Origin: Euzebyales bacterium
GTDB lineage: Bacteria > Actinomycetota > Nitriliruptoria > Euzebyales > JAHELV01
Length of the DNA stretch: 64,000 nucleotides
Assembly (NCBI GenBank): GCA_036374135.1
Contig: DASUUK010000074.1
Location: 1 to 64,000, forward strand
Direction: 5' to 3'
Shown here: in pieces, positions 25,060 to 33,920 of the stretch
How positions within the stretch are numbered: the first letter of the stretch is position 1
Layout of the letters: each line of letters begins with the position of its first letter
Program-made: the position numbers and the translations under genes
The notes under the pieces: generated by a model
Databases searched by the model: none
The model's input: only the letters and a program-made list of their open reading frames with translations
What the model was told of the DNA's origin: nothing

Positions 25060-26886
25060 TCACCCGTCCGTTGCATCGAGCAGGCCCGCGTCGAGCGCGG
25101 AGCGGATCGCGGTGCTCGCGGTGTGTCCGAGCCCGCAGATCGATGCGTCCTTCATCACCTGGTCGAGCTCGTCGATGAGCTGGCGGTCGTCGTCGTCGTG
25201 GCCGTTGCGCAGGTAGCGGTCCAGCGCCTCCTCGACCCGCACCGTGCCGACGCGGCACGGCACGCACTGCCCGCACGACTCGTCGCGGAAGAACCGCGCG
25301 ATGCGCCGCGTGGCGTCGCCGAGATCCTGCTCGGGTCCGAACACCATGATCACGCCCGATCCGAGCCCCACACCCGCCTCGCGCGCGTCCTCGAACGTCA
25401 GCTTCAGATCCAGCATGTCTGCGGTCACGAACGCGCCCGCGGCGCCGCCGAGCAGGACCGCACGGATCGCGTCGACGTTCCCACCGGCCAACGCGATCAG
25501 ATCACCGAGCGTCGTACCGGACTCGACCTCGTACACGCCGGGGCGCTCGACGTCGCCGGACAGGCAGAACAGCCGGGTGCCGGTCGTGTCCCGCGTGCCG
25601 ACTGCCGCGTAGGCGCGCCCGCCACCGGTCACGATGGCCGGGACGTTGACCAGCGTCTCGACGTTGTTGATGACCGTCGGCTGGCCGAACAGGCCCGCGA
25701 CCGTGGGGAACGGCGGCTTGTTGCGCGGTTCACCGCGGTAGCCCTCGATCGAGTTCATCAGGGCGGTCTCCTCACCGCAGATGTACGCGCCCTGGCCCCG
25801 CCGCAGGTCGATGTCGAAGCGGAACCCCGCACCCATCACGTCGTCGCCGAGCAGACCACGGCGGCGTGCCTGATCGATCGCGTGACGCATCCTCCGGGTC
25901 GCGAGCGGGTACTCGCCCCGGATGTAGAGGTACGCCTGTTCGGCGCCCACGGCGAACCCCGCGATCGTCATCGACTCGATGATCGCGAACGGATCACCCT
26001 CCATCAGCACGCGGTCCTTGAACGTCCCCGGCTCTGACTCGTCGGCGTTGCAGATCAGGTACCTGGGTCGACGGGGTGCCTTCGCGACCGCCTCCCACTT
26101 GGTGCTGGCCGGAAACGCCGCCCCGCCCCGGCCGCGGATGTTGGCGTCGGCGAGTTCGCGCAGCACGCCCTCCGGACCGAGCTCGATGGCGCGGCGCAGT
26201 GCCACGTATCCGCCATCGGCGCGGTAGGCATCGAGATCGGTCGGGTCGACCCGCCCGACGCGCCGCAGCAGGCGCAGGCCCTCCTGCCCCTGCTGCGGCA
26301 GCACGACCCGCTCGGTATCGCTGACCGCATCACCGAGCACCGCGGTGGCGGCGTCGGCCGACGCGTGCACGAGGACGGTGTCGTCGGTGCCCGCCAGCTG
26401 GGCGTAGCACGCGGGCGCACGGTCGCACTGACCGATGCACGGCGACCGCTTCCACGCCGCGCCGGCGACGACCTCACCCTCGGCCCCGAACCCATCCTGC
26501 AGCTGCGCGATCAGCTCGCTGGCGCCGAAGCCCCGGCAGCCGACGTCGTCGCACACGTGCAGCACGCGTGGCGGGCGTTCGGTGACCGACAGCAGCGCGT
26601 AGAAGGTCGCGACACCGTACGCCTCGGCGGGAGGCACGGACAGGCGGCGGCAGATGTACATCAGCGCGCCCTCGCTGATCCACCCGACCTGCGACTGCAC
26701 GGCGTCGAACGCCGGCAGCAGCTCGTCCCGGCGCGCCCGGACACCCCGGCCGGTGTGCGCCAACCGGGTGTCCGTCACGGTGCGGTCGATGGCACCGACC
26801 CAGCTGGAGTCGGGGGGACCCAGCACGGTGTCGACGGTGGCGCGTTCCTCGTCCGTCGGTTCGGCGCCGGAGAAGCGAAGATCCAT
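25060..26886 (-). CDS. NuoE-NuoF fusion, NAD(H)-binding diaphorase subunit of formate dehydrogenase
   Basis: A 608-residue fusion. Residues about 60-190 are the NuoE-like thioredoxin-fold 2Fe-2S domain (VCDDVGCRGFG, SPCIGQCDRAPAC). From about 250 is a NuoF/FdsB-like domain: NIRGRGGAAFPASTKW for FMN/NADH, CNADESEPGTFKDR, and the GAYICGEETALMNSIEG loop. The 4Fe-4S site is ESCGQCVPCRVGT...SICGLG. It passes electrons between FMN/NAD and the iron-sulfur chain. The order catalytic - NuoEF - iron-sulfur module parallels FdsG/B/A of soluble NAD-dependent formate dehydrogenases, with G and B fused. It overlaps none of its neighbours; gaps are 61 and 44 bp. Confidence 0.93.
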   Translation of the reverse strand: MDLRFSGAEPTDEERATVDTVLGPPDSSWVGAIDRTVTDTRLAHTGRGVRARRDELLPAFDAVQSQVGWISEGALMYICRRLSVPPAEAYGVATFYALLSVTERPPRVLHVCDDVGCRGFGASELIAQLQDGFGAEGEVVAGAAWKRSPCIGQCDRAPACYAQLAGTDDTVLVHASADAATAVLGDAVSDTERVVLPQQGQEGLRLLRRVGRVDPTDLDAYRADGGYVALRRAIELGPEGVLRELADANIRGRGGAAFPASTKWEAVAKAPRRPRYLICNADESEPGTFKDRVLMEGDPFAIIESMTIAGFAVGAEQAYLYIRGEYPLATRRMRHAIDQARRRGLLGDDVMGAGFRFDIDLRRGQGAYICGEETALMNSIEGYRGEPRNKPPFPTVAGLFGQPTVINNVETLVNVPAIVTGGGRAYAAVGTRDTTGTRLFCLSGDVERPGVYEVESGTTLGDLIALAGGNVDAIRAVLLGGAAGAFVTADMLDLKLTFEDAREAGVGLGSGVIMVFGPEQDLGDATRRIARFFRDESCGQCVPCRVGTVRVEEALDRYLRNGHDDDDRQLIDELDQVMKDASICGLGHTASTAIRSALDAGLLDATDG

Positions 26887-26947
26887 TCAGTCAGTCAGCT
26901 CCCTCGTCGCTGCCTTCCCACGGCCCAGGAGGCGGACGGCATGCATG

Positions 26948-28891
26948 CTAGGCAGTCACCTGCTGGTGCCCTTCCACTCCGGTCCTCCCGGAGGACACCT
27001 TCGTGATCCGCACGGCGGTCGCCTTGAACTCCGCGGTCCCGCTCTTGGGGTCCCACGCCTCGATCGTCAGCAGGTTGACGTCGGTCTCGTCGGGATAGTG
27101 CAGCGCCATGAAGACCAGACCGGGGCGTAGCCCGTCGTGCAGCCGCACCCGGGCCTCGATCGCACCGCGACGCGACGCCACCTCGACCACGTCACCGGTC
27201 GCCAGTTCCAGACGATCGGCGTCCTCGGGCGACACGTCGATCCTCGCCCCGCTGCGCCGCTGATGGCGCAGCGGCGAGGTGTAGCCATCGGTCTGCACGC
27301 CGGTGTTGTACGCATCCAGGTGCCGCCCGGTGGTCATTCGCAGCGGGAACGCGTCGGTCAGCTCGTCGACCGGCGGCGCGTATTCGACCGGGGTGAACGG
27401 CGCCCGCGGTCCGGTGACCGGGTCGTCCCACAGCCTGGCGTGCAGGAACAGCTCGCCCGGGTGGTCCTCGTCGTAGCAGGGCCACTGCAGCCCACCGTGC
27501 TCCTCGAGTCGGCGGTAGCTCATCCCTGCATGGATCGGCGACAGGCTGCGCAGCTCGTCCCAGATCTCCTCCGCCGTCGGGGTGCCCCAGTCGTGACCGA
27601 GCGCGCCGGCGAGTGCGGCGATGATCTGCTGGTCAGGACGTGCCTCCCCGGGAGGGTCGAGTGCCCTGCGCACGCGCTGGATGCGACGCTCGCTGGACGT
27701 CACCGTGCCCTCGGCCTCGCACCAGTCGGCCGCTGCCGGCAGCACCACGTCCGCCATCTCGGCTGTCCGGGTCATGAACATGTCCTGCACGACCACGAAG
27801 TCGACCGCGTCGAGCAGGCGCCGGGCACGCCCGGCGTCAGCCTCCGCCTGTGCGGGGTTCTCACCGATGATGTACAGCGCGCGGATCTCGCCCTCTTCGA
27901 TGCCGTCGAACATCAGCGTGAGGTGCCGCCCCGGGGTCGCCGGGATCTCAGTTCCCCACAACGCCTCGAACTTCCCGCGTCTGTCATCGTCGGCCACGTC
28001 CTGGAAGCCGGGCAGCTTGTTGGGCAGCGCACCCATGTCGCCGCCGCCCTGCACGTTGTTCTGGCCGCGCAACGGCACCAGGCCGGAGCCGTAGCGACCG
28101 ACGTGGCCACACAGCAGCGCCAGGTTGATCAACGCGAAGACGTTGTCGCTGGCGTTGTGGTGCTCGGTGATGCCAAGCGTCCAGCACAGCTGGGCGCGGC
28201 CCGCCCGGGCGTACGTGTGCGCCAGATCGCGGATGGCCTCGGCGGGCACGCCGGTGATCCGTGAGGCGCGCTCGAGCGTCCAGGCCTCGACGAACGCGGC
28301 GTACCCCTCATAGCCGGTGGTCGCGCGCCTGATGAACTCGCGGTTGGTCAGCCCGGCGTGGATGATCTCGCGCCCCACGGCGTTGGCGAGGGCGATGTCG
28401 GAGCCGACGTCGATGCCCAACCACACGTCCGCCCACTCGGCGGACTCGCTGCGACGCGGGTCGACGCAGTACAGCTTGGCGCCGTGGTGGACGCCCTTGA
28501 GCACATGGTGGAAGAAGATCGGGTGCGCGCTGCGCGCGTTGGACCCCCACAGGACGATGAGGTCGGCGTGCTCCGCCTCCTCGTAGGAACTGGTGCCGCC
28601 TCCGGCACCGAACACCGTCGCCAGACCGACGACGCTGGGGGCGTGTCAGGTGCGGTTGCAGCTGTCGATGTTGTTGCTGCCGAGCACCACCCTCGCGAAC
28701 TTCTGCGCGAGGAAGTTCGTCTCGTTCGTGGCCTTCGAGCAGGAGAACATGCCGATGGCCTCGCCGCCGTGCGTGTCCCGGACGTTGCGCAGGCCCGCCG
28801 CGGCGGTTGCCAGCGCCTCGCCCCACGAGGCGGGCTGGAGCACGCCGTCACGGCGCACCAGCGGGGTGGTCAGACGGGTCTTGTTGCGCAT
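26948..28891 (-). CDS. fdhF: formate dehydrogenase catalytic subunit, selenocysteine-containing, lacking the N-terminal cluster domain
   Basis: Read through TGA at 28648-28646 this is a 647-residue molybdopterin protein. It starts MRNKTRLTTPLVRRDG, that is, after the point where relatives have their 4Fe-4S domain. Sec82 lies in IDSCNRT-U-HAPSVVGLA. MGD-binding signatures follow (LWGSNARSAHPIFF, CVDPRRSES, PLRGQNNVQGGGDMG, GENPAQAEAD). The late dinucleotide-binding domain contains TTGRHLDAYNTG. The missing cluster domain is supplied by the gene at 24014-25015. The start is the ATG at 28891, after AAGGG; a longer frame exists upstream but is basic and unlike the family. It oxidises formate, coupled to NAD through the NuoE-NuoF partner. 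Confidence 0.92.
28616..28648 (-). promoter_or_regulatory. fdhF UGA codon and SECIS hairpin
   Basis: An 11-nt spacer follows the TGA. CGTCGTC then pairs with GGCGACG (one U-G wobble) to close the loop GGTCT (28634-28616). Stem length, loop sequence and the 19-nt distance from TGA to loop equal those of the fdhA hairpin 7 kb away, although the stem sequences differ, which argues for selection on structure. Confidence 0.85.
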
Positions 28892-29037
28892 GACGCTGCC
28901 CTTGCGTTCGTGTGGGCGGGTGTTGTTGCGGCCACGTGCATCAGCGTACAGGTCAACACCTGTGGGCAGACGCGTCAAGTGCCGGTGCGTCGGCGCGGCG
29001 GCTGCGTCGGCGCCCGGCGGCGCCGGCGACGGTCCCG

Positions 29038-29814
29038 TCAGCGGCCCCGTGCGAAGACCGGCTCCTCGGTCGTCGACCGGTCCGCGTCGTAACGGTAGCC
29101 GAGCCCGTCGAAGTCACGGATGCCCTTCAGGGTGCGCACGCGGTTGCGAACCAGCCAGGCGGCCATCGCCCCGCGAGCGCGCTTGGCGAAGAACGAGACG
29201 ACCCGGTAGCCGCCCAACCCGTCGCCATCGACGAAGCGCGGGCGGATGATCCTCCCGTCGATGCCGTCGGGACGGACCGACCTGAAGTACTCCTCGGACG
29301 CCAGGTTGATCAGCGCGTCCGGCCCGGGGGAGGCCGCCAGGTCCGCGTTGAGCATGGCCGTGATGCCGTCGCCCCAGAAGTCGTACAACGAGCGGCCGCG
29401 ATCGGTCTGCAACCTCGTGCCCATCTCCAGGCGGTACGGCTGCATGAGGTCCAGTGGTCTGAGCACGCCGTACAGCCCCGACAGGATGCGCACGGTCTTC
29501 TGGGCCTCGGTGAAGTCACGCTCACCGAACGTCGTCGCCTGCATGCCGAGGTAGACGTCACCGCGGAACGCGAGGACGGCAGGGCGCGCGTTGTGACGGT
29601 CGAACGGCGTCGTGTAGTCGGCGAACCGCTTGGCGTTGAGCTCGGCCAGCTCGTCGGAGATGTCCATGAGCTCGGCCAGTTCGTCGGGCGACTTGCTCAC
29701 CATGACGTCGACGAGCTCCTCCGAACGGTCCAGCATGCGTGGCTGGGAGTGCTTGCGGGTCGGCAGGCGCGCCTCGTAGTCGAGGGTCTTGGCGGGCGAC
29801 AGCACCGACAGCAT
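29038..29814 (-). CDS. yaaA: YaaA family peroxide stress protein (DUF328)
   Basis: A 258-residue protein with the family start MLSVLSPAKTLDYE, the helical middle FADYTTPFDRHNARPAVLAFRGDVYLG, ILSGLYGVLRPLDLMQPYRLEMG, and the late FFAKRARGAMAAWL. YaaA in E. coli lowers free iron and DNA damage during peroxide stress and binds DNA. The start is chosen at this ATG because all relatives begin there, although no strong ribosome site is visible. It is divergent from the RDD gene at 29957 and is not obviously linked to the formate dehydrogenase genes downstream. Confidence 0.93.
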   Translation of the reverse strand: MLSVLSPAKTLDYEARLPTRKHSQPRMLDRSEELVDVMVSKSPDELAELMDISDELAELNAKRFADYTTPFDRHNARPAVLAFRGDVYLGMQATTFGERDFTEAQKTVRILSGLYGVLRPLDLMQPYRLEMGTRLQTDRGRSLYDFWGDGITAMLNADLAASPGPDALINLASEEYFRSVRPDGIDGRIIRPRFVDGDGLGGYRVVSFFAKRARGAMAAWLVRNRVRTLKGIRDFDGLGYRYDADRSTTEEPVFARGR

Positions 29815-29956
29815 GCGCCAGTTGTACCCCGCGACGCCGGTCCGGACCATCGCTGCGCGCGCCTGATGCGTTCCACCCGCCGCGAGCCGGGTCATGGCCC
29901 GCCGGCCGGCGAGGGCGTAGGTTCGACGCACCGCGATGACGACCGGAGGTGACGAC

Positions 29957-31171
29957 GTGCGCGAGGCCCGCGTCGTGGCTGCCGCCACCGTCCTGCTCGC
30001 TCTCGGGGCGGTGTTCGATCAACCGGGGCGGGCGGGTGACGGCGCGCGGCGTGACGAACCCGGCCCGATGGGGCCCCTCGGGCGGCTCGCCGGTTCGCTG
30101 CGTGATCGCATGCTCGACGTCGTGGGTCCCGACGAGATCGTCGAGCGCCTGGACGTCAACGAGGTCCTCGCCCGCGTCGACGTCGACCACCTGCTGTCCC
30201 GCATCGACGTCAACGCGCTGCTCGACCGCGTCGACCCGGACCGGCTGCTCACCCGCGTCGACGCCGACGTGATGCTGGCCCGCGTCGACGTCAACGCCCT
30301 GCTTGCCCGTGTCGACGTCAACGCCCTGCTCGACCGGGTTGACGTCGACGCCCTGCTCGACCGCGCCGACATCGATCGGATCATCGATCGCGTCGATGTC
30401 GCGGACATCGTCGACCGGGCGGGCATCCCCGACATCGTCGCGGAGAGCACCGGCAGCCTCGCGGAGTCGATCCTCGACATGGTGCGCCGCCAGCTGCTGG
30501 GGCTTGACGTGGTCGTCACGCGCACGGTGATGCGCCTGCTGTCGCGCGATGAGCACAGCCTGCCGGCAGGCCCGACCGAGCTCGCGGGCGACGGCGGGCC
30601 GTCGTATTCGATGCCCGATCCCAACGCAGAGATCACCGATGTGACCGGCCACTACGCCGGCCCGGTGACGCGGCTGGCGGCACACGTGCTCGACAGTGCG
30701 ATCGCCGTCGGCGCGTTCACCATCACGAGCGGTGCGGTGGGTTCGGTCTGGCGCACGCTAGGCGGGCCGTCCGACTGGGGGATCCGCGGCACGTTCCTGT
30801 TCGGCGCGCTCCTGGTGACGTGGTGCTTCATGTACTGGTGGGCGAGCACGGCCGTCGCCGGCCGGACGCCCGGCATGGCCCTCGTGGGCCTGCGCGTCGT
30901 CGATCGGGTGGGCGCTCCGCTGTCGGGACGGCGCGCCTTCCTCCGCGTGGCAACGCTGCCCCTGAGCTTCGCGCTGTTCGGTCTGGGCCTGCTGGGGATC
31001 CTGGTCGACCCCGAGCGCCGCGCGCTGCACGACGTTGTCGCCGGATCGACGGTCGTCTACGACTGGGGTGACCGCGCGGCCAGCCTGCCCACGCCGCTCG
31101 CCCGCTGGCTGGCACGCCACGAGGCAGAGGTCCAGGCGCCACAGCCGCGGGCGCGGCGGGGGCGCGGGTGA
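29957..31171 (+). CDS. RDD-domain membrane protein with twelve 9-residue repeats
   Basis: A 404-residue protein. After a short hydrophobic N-terminus (VVAAATVLLALGAVF), residues of about 56-163 form twelve back-to-back nine-residue units of consensus VDVNALLDR (for example LDVNEVLAR, VDVDHLLSR, IDVNALLDR). They are spaced so that L, V and I face one side, as in a coiled or solenoid helix array. The C-terminal half is an RDD domain with three membrane helices, ending with RRALHDVVAGSTVV. RDD proteins are membrane transport-like proteins of mixed function. GTG at 29957 has GGAGG seven bases upstream; an ATG seven codons earlier is weaker. The stop overlaps the next start (GTGA). Confidence 0.82.
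   Translation: MREARVVAAATVLLALGAVFDQPGRAGDGARRDEPGPMGPLGRLAGSLRDRMLDVVGPDEIVERLDVNEVLARVDVDHLLSRIDVNALLDRVDPDRLLTRVDADVMLARVDVNALLARVDVNALLDRVDVDALLDRADIDRIIDRVDVADIVDRAGIPDIVAESTGSLAESILDMVRRQLLGLDVVVTRTVMRLLSRDEHSLPAGPTELAGDGGPSYSMPDPNAEITDVTGHYAGPVTRLAAHVLDSAIAVGAFTITSGAVGSVWRTLGGPSDWGIRGTFLFGALLVTWCFMYWWASTAVAGRTPGMALVGLRVVDRVGAPLSGRRAFLRVATLPLSFALFGLGLLGILVDPERRALHDVVAGSTVVYDWGDRAASLPTPLARWLARHEAEVQAPQPRARRGRG
30122..30445 (+). repeat. tandem 27-nt coding repeat (12 units)
   Basis: Twelve consecutive in-frame 27-base units encode the nine-residue repeats of the RDD protein. The central units are nearly identical at DNA level (CGCGTCGACGTCAACGC recurs). The outer units are diverged, as expected from duplication followed by drift. 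Confidence 0.85.
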
Positions 31172-31587
31172 CCCAGGGCGTGCGCAGGCTCCGGGTCAGC
31201 GACCGGCCCCTTACCGTGCTGAAGTTCGACAGCTCCAGCGGCGCTCGAGCGGTGCTGAGCACGCTGGAGGATCTCCAGCGCCAGCAGCTGATCACCGTGC
31301 AGGACGCCGCGATCGTCCAGTGGCCTGCCGACAAGCGCAAGCCCCGCACGGAGCAGCTGCACAGCATGACGGGCGCTGGCGCGCTGTCCGACGCGTTCTG
31401 GGGAATGCTGTTCGGGCTGCTGTGCCTGGTCCCGTTGCTGGGCATGGCGGTCGGCGCGGCGATGGGTGCCCTGTCGGGCAGCGTCGTCGATGTGGGCATC
31501 GACGACGACTTCATCAAGCAGGTCCGCGAGGAGCCCGACCACAACGCCCACGATCGGCATGCCGATGAGCACACAGCAGACCGGTGA
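31168..31587 (+). CDS. DUF1269-type small membrane protein
   Basis: A 139-residue protein. An alpha/beta N-terminal part (LTVLKFDSSSGARAVLSTLEDLQ, then VQDAAIVQWPADKRKPRTEQL) is followed by the glycine-rich membrane hairpin DAFWGMLFGLLCLVPLLGMA and GAAMGALSG. It then has VVDVGIDDDFIKQVRE. This layout is typical of DUF1269 proteins, found widely in actinobacteria with no known biochemical role. The GTG start overlaps the RDD stop by four bases, and its 3' end overlaps the next gene, so the three are one operon. Confidence 0.82.
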   Translation: MTQGVRRLRVSDRPLTVLKFDSSSGARAVLSTLEDLQRQQLITVQDAAIVQWPADKRKPRTEQLHSMTGAGALSDAFWGMLFGLLCLVPLLGMAVGAAMGALSGSVVDVGIDDDFIKQVREEPDHNAHDRHADEHTADR

Positions 31588-32074
31588 CGTCCGCACCGAG
31601 CTCGAGCACGAGCTCACGACGCTGCGCCGCCGATCGACGACGGTCGCGATCGCACGCGTGATCTCCTACGTCGCGTACGCGTGGGTGATCGTGTCGCTGA
31701 TCATCCTCGCGTTCGGCTTCGTGCTGCTGTTGCTGGGGGCGAACCCGGATGCCGGGTTCAGCCAGTGGGTCTACCGGCACCTGACCGACACCATGGAGCC
31801 GTTCCGCGGGATCTTCCCGCAGCAGGCGATCTCGGACGGCTCGACGCTCGACGTGTCGATCCTGTTCGCGATGTTCGTGTACAGCCTGATCGCGCTCGGC
31901 GTGCGCAGCGTGATCGACTGGCTGACGTTCCGACGCGACGAGCTGCAGCAGCGGATGCGACGGGACGAAGACCTCCGGCGCCGCGTCGATCTCGAGGAAC
32001 AGCGGCGGCAGCAGCGGCTGGCCGGCGATCCAGGTCGCCCTCCACCCGGACCACGGCGCGATCCGCTGCGCTAG
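31565..32074 (+). CDS. YggT-like two-helix membrane protein
   Basis: A 169-residue protein with two well-separated hydrophobic helices (YVAYAWVIVSLIILAFGFVL and DVSILFAMFVYSLIALGVRSV). The positively charged C-terminal tail RRDELQQRMRRDEDLRRRV is probably helical and cytoplasmic. The arrangement resembles YggT-family proteins, but the match is weak and it may simply be a conserved actinobacterial membrane protein. The start overlaps the end of the DUF1269 gene by 23 bases; a second ATG two codons upstream is equally possible. Confidence 0.6.
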   Translation: MSTQQTGDVRTELEHELTTLRRRSTTVAIARVISYVAYAWVIVSLIILAFGFVLLLLGANPDAGFSQWVYRHLTDTMEPFRGIFPQQAISDGSTLDVSILFAMFVYSLIALGVRSVIDWLTFRRDELQQRMRRDEDLRRRVDLEEQRRQQRLAGDPGRPPPGPRRDPLR

Positions 32075-32308
32075 ATGGATCCGTCTGCGGACCGGACCAC
32101 CGCACCGCCGCGACGGCCTGTGCCGGAACGTACATCGGGTCCGCGCTGCCACTCGGCGTACGCGCACCCACCCCGTCGCGACGAGCGCAGCCCGACAGGC
32201 CTTGCGGATCTGCGCGTCGCTGTCATGCTCAGCCGACGGGTGTGGGTGCCGCGGCCACAGGCCTGGCGGTGGTGGACCAGGCGAGACCAGTGAGGCGAAG
32301 GGACGGCG

Positions 32309-33910
32309 ATGACAGAGTTCGATGACCAGGTGGGAGTGGCCGGCCTCCGTGAGCGCATCGCGCGTGTCCGCGCGGAACTGCGCCGCTCCGCCAGCTTCGA
32401 GGAGGGTGCGTGGAGCGTCGACGGGCACACCTTCGCGTTCGAGGTGGCGCTGTCGCGGCCGCTGCCGGTCGGCGGCTACGCGCTGCTGACGACACGCGAC
32501 GGGCGCAGCTACCTCGGCCAGGTCACCGACCAGAGGATCACGACGCGGCCGGGTCCGCAGGTGTCGGTCGACCTCTCGTCGGCGCTCGGCGGTGAAGGGA
32601 CGCCGGGGACCGCGTCGGCGACCGTCAGCATCCGGCTGGCCGCCGGCGACGGGTTGCTGCTCGCGGCGGTCGCGGACGACGGCTTCGGCCCGCTGGATCG
32701 ACACGCGACGTTCGACCTCGCCCCGCTGGAGGAGGCGCCCGGCGAGCTCGTCGACGCGTACATCGAGTGGAGCCGCAAGGGTGTCGGCCTCACGACCGGT
32801 GCCGCCACCTACGGCTCCGGCGACGTGCTGCCACTGCTGTCGGCCAAGGGCTTCAACCGCCACACGTTCCTGTGCGGGCAGTCCGGTTCGGGCAAGACCT
32901 ACGGCCTCGGTGTGCTGCTCGAGCGGCTGCTGCTGGAGACCACGATCGAGATGGTCATCCTCGATCCGAACTCGGACTACGTCGGCCTCGGCGATCTGCT
33001 GCCGCCCGACGAGTCCGGCGCGCACGGCGACATGTACGAACGCGTGGCTGCGCACTGGGAGCACCTGCGCGATCGCATCGTCGTCGTCGGGCCCGGTGAG
33101 GGCGCGATGCCCCTGCGGGTGGTCTTCGGACGGCTCACGCTCGAGCAGCAGGCCCTGGTGCTCGGCCTCGATCCGCTGGCGGACGCCGAGCGCTTCGGTG
33201 CGTTCCGCGAACTGCACGCGGCCTACGATCCCTCCCACCTGACGCTGGACCGCCTGCTCGCCGATGCGGAGGCTGCGGACGATCCACGGATGCAGGCGTT
33301 GGCTCTGCACATCCGCAACGTGGGTGCACCGGACTGGGATGTGTGGGTGGGCAAGGACGACACGCCGCTTCTGGAGGCGTTGCCCGACGAGCGCCGCGTG
33401 ATCATCTTCGACCTGGGCCGGACGGACTCGGCCGCGGAGCGCGCGGTGCTGTCGACGGCGGCGCTCGAGTGGCTGTGGCGCTGGCGCCACGAACGGGTGC
33501 CCCGCCTGGTCGTGATCGACGAGGCGCACAACGTGTGTCCGCAGGTGCCGCACGACCGCATACAGGCGCTGGCCACGGAGCACGTCATCCGGATCGCCGC
33601 CGAGGGACGCAAGTACGGGCTGTACCTGCTGCTGTCGACACAGCAGCCACAGAAGATCCACGCCAACGTGCTCGCGCAGTGCGACAACCTGATCCTGCTG
33701 CGCATGAACTCGCGGATCGACACGGAGCACCTCGCGCAGGTGTTCGGCTTCGTGCCGCCGTCGTTGATCCACCAGGCGTCGTCGTTCACCCTCGGCGAGG
33801 GTCTGGTGGCGGGCAGGATCTCCTCCCACGCGATGCTGTACCGGGGTGACCGGCGGTGGACGCGTGAAGGCGGCGCCGACGTTCCCACCACCTGGGCGTC
33901 ACCGGCCTGA
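32309..33910 (+). CDS. HerA/DUF87-type ATPase
   Basis: A 533-residue P-loop ATPase of the HerA-FtsK group. The N-terminal part is a beta-rich HAS-barrel-like domain (about 1-165). Walker A is CGQSGSGKTYGLG (about 194-206), and Walker B with an acidic pair is RLVVIDEAHNVC (about 402-413). Sensor-like LLLSTQQPQKIHANV and a C-terminal LRMNSRIDTEHLA follow. HerA enzymes are hexameric DNA translocases, often paired with the NurA nuclease; no nurA is present here. GGCGAAGGGACGGCG precedes the ATG. No partner gene suggests a defence or pilus role. Confidence 0.87.
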   Translation: MTEFDDQVGVAGLRERIARVRAELRRSASFEEGAWSVDGHTFAFEVALSRPLPVGGYALLTTRDGRSYLGQVTDQRITTRPGPQVSVDLSSALGGEGTPGTASATVSIRLAAGDGLLLAAVADDGFGPLDRHATFDLAPLEEAPGELVDAYIEWSRKGVGLTTGAATYGSGDVLPLLSAKGFNRHTFLCGQSGSGKTYGLGVLLERLLLETTIEMVILDPNSDYVGLGDLLPPDESGAHGDMYERVAAHWEHLRDRIVVVGPGEGAMPLRVVFGRLTLEQQALVLGLDPLADAERFGAFRELHAAYDPSHLTLDRLLADAEAADDPRMQALALHIRNVGAPDWDVWVGKDDTPLLEALPDERRVIIFDLGRTDSAAERAVLSTAALEWLWRWRHERVPRLVVIDEAHNVCPQVPHDRIQALATEHVIRIAAEGRKYGLYLLLSTQQPQKIHANVLAQCDNLILLRMNSRIDTEHLAQVFGFVPPSLIHQASSFTLGEGLVAGRISSHAMLYRGDRRWTREGGADVPTTWASPA

Positions 33911-33920
33911 CGGCGCATCG

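Noticed and set aside
30122-30445. CRISPR-like array
   Set aside because: The 27-base units are contiguous, in frame and without spacers; they encode a protein repeat. No CRISPR array was seen in the window.
32075-32293. 72-codon plus-strand frame between the YggT-like gene and the HerA gene
   Set aside because: Arginine- and proline-rich, no ribosome site; treated as non-coding.
32309-33910. HerA-like ATPase as part of an antiphage defence pair
   Set aside because: No nurA, SIR2, DUF4297 or similar partner is adjacent; neighbours are ordinary membrane and cell-wall genes.
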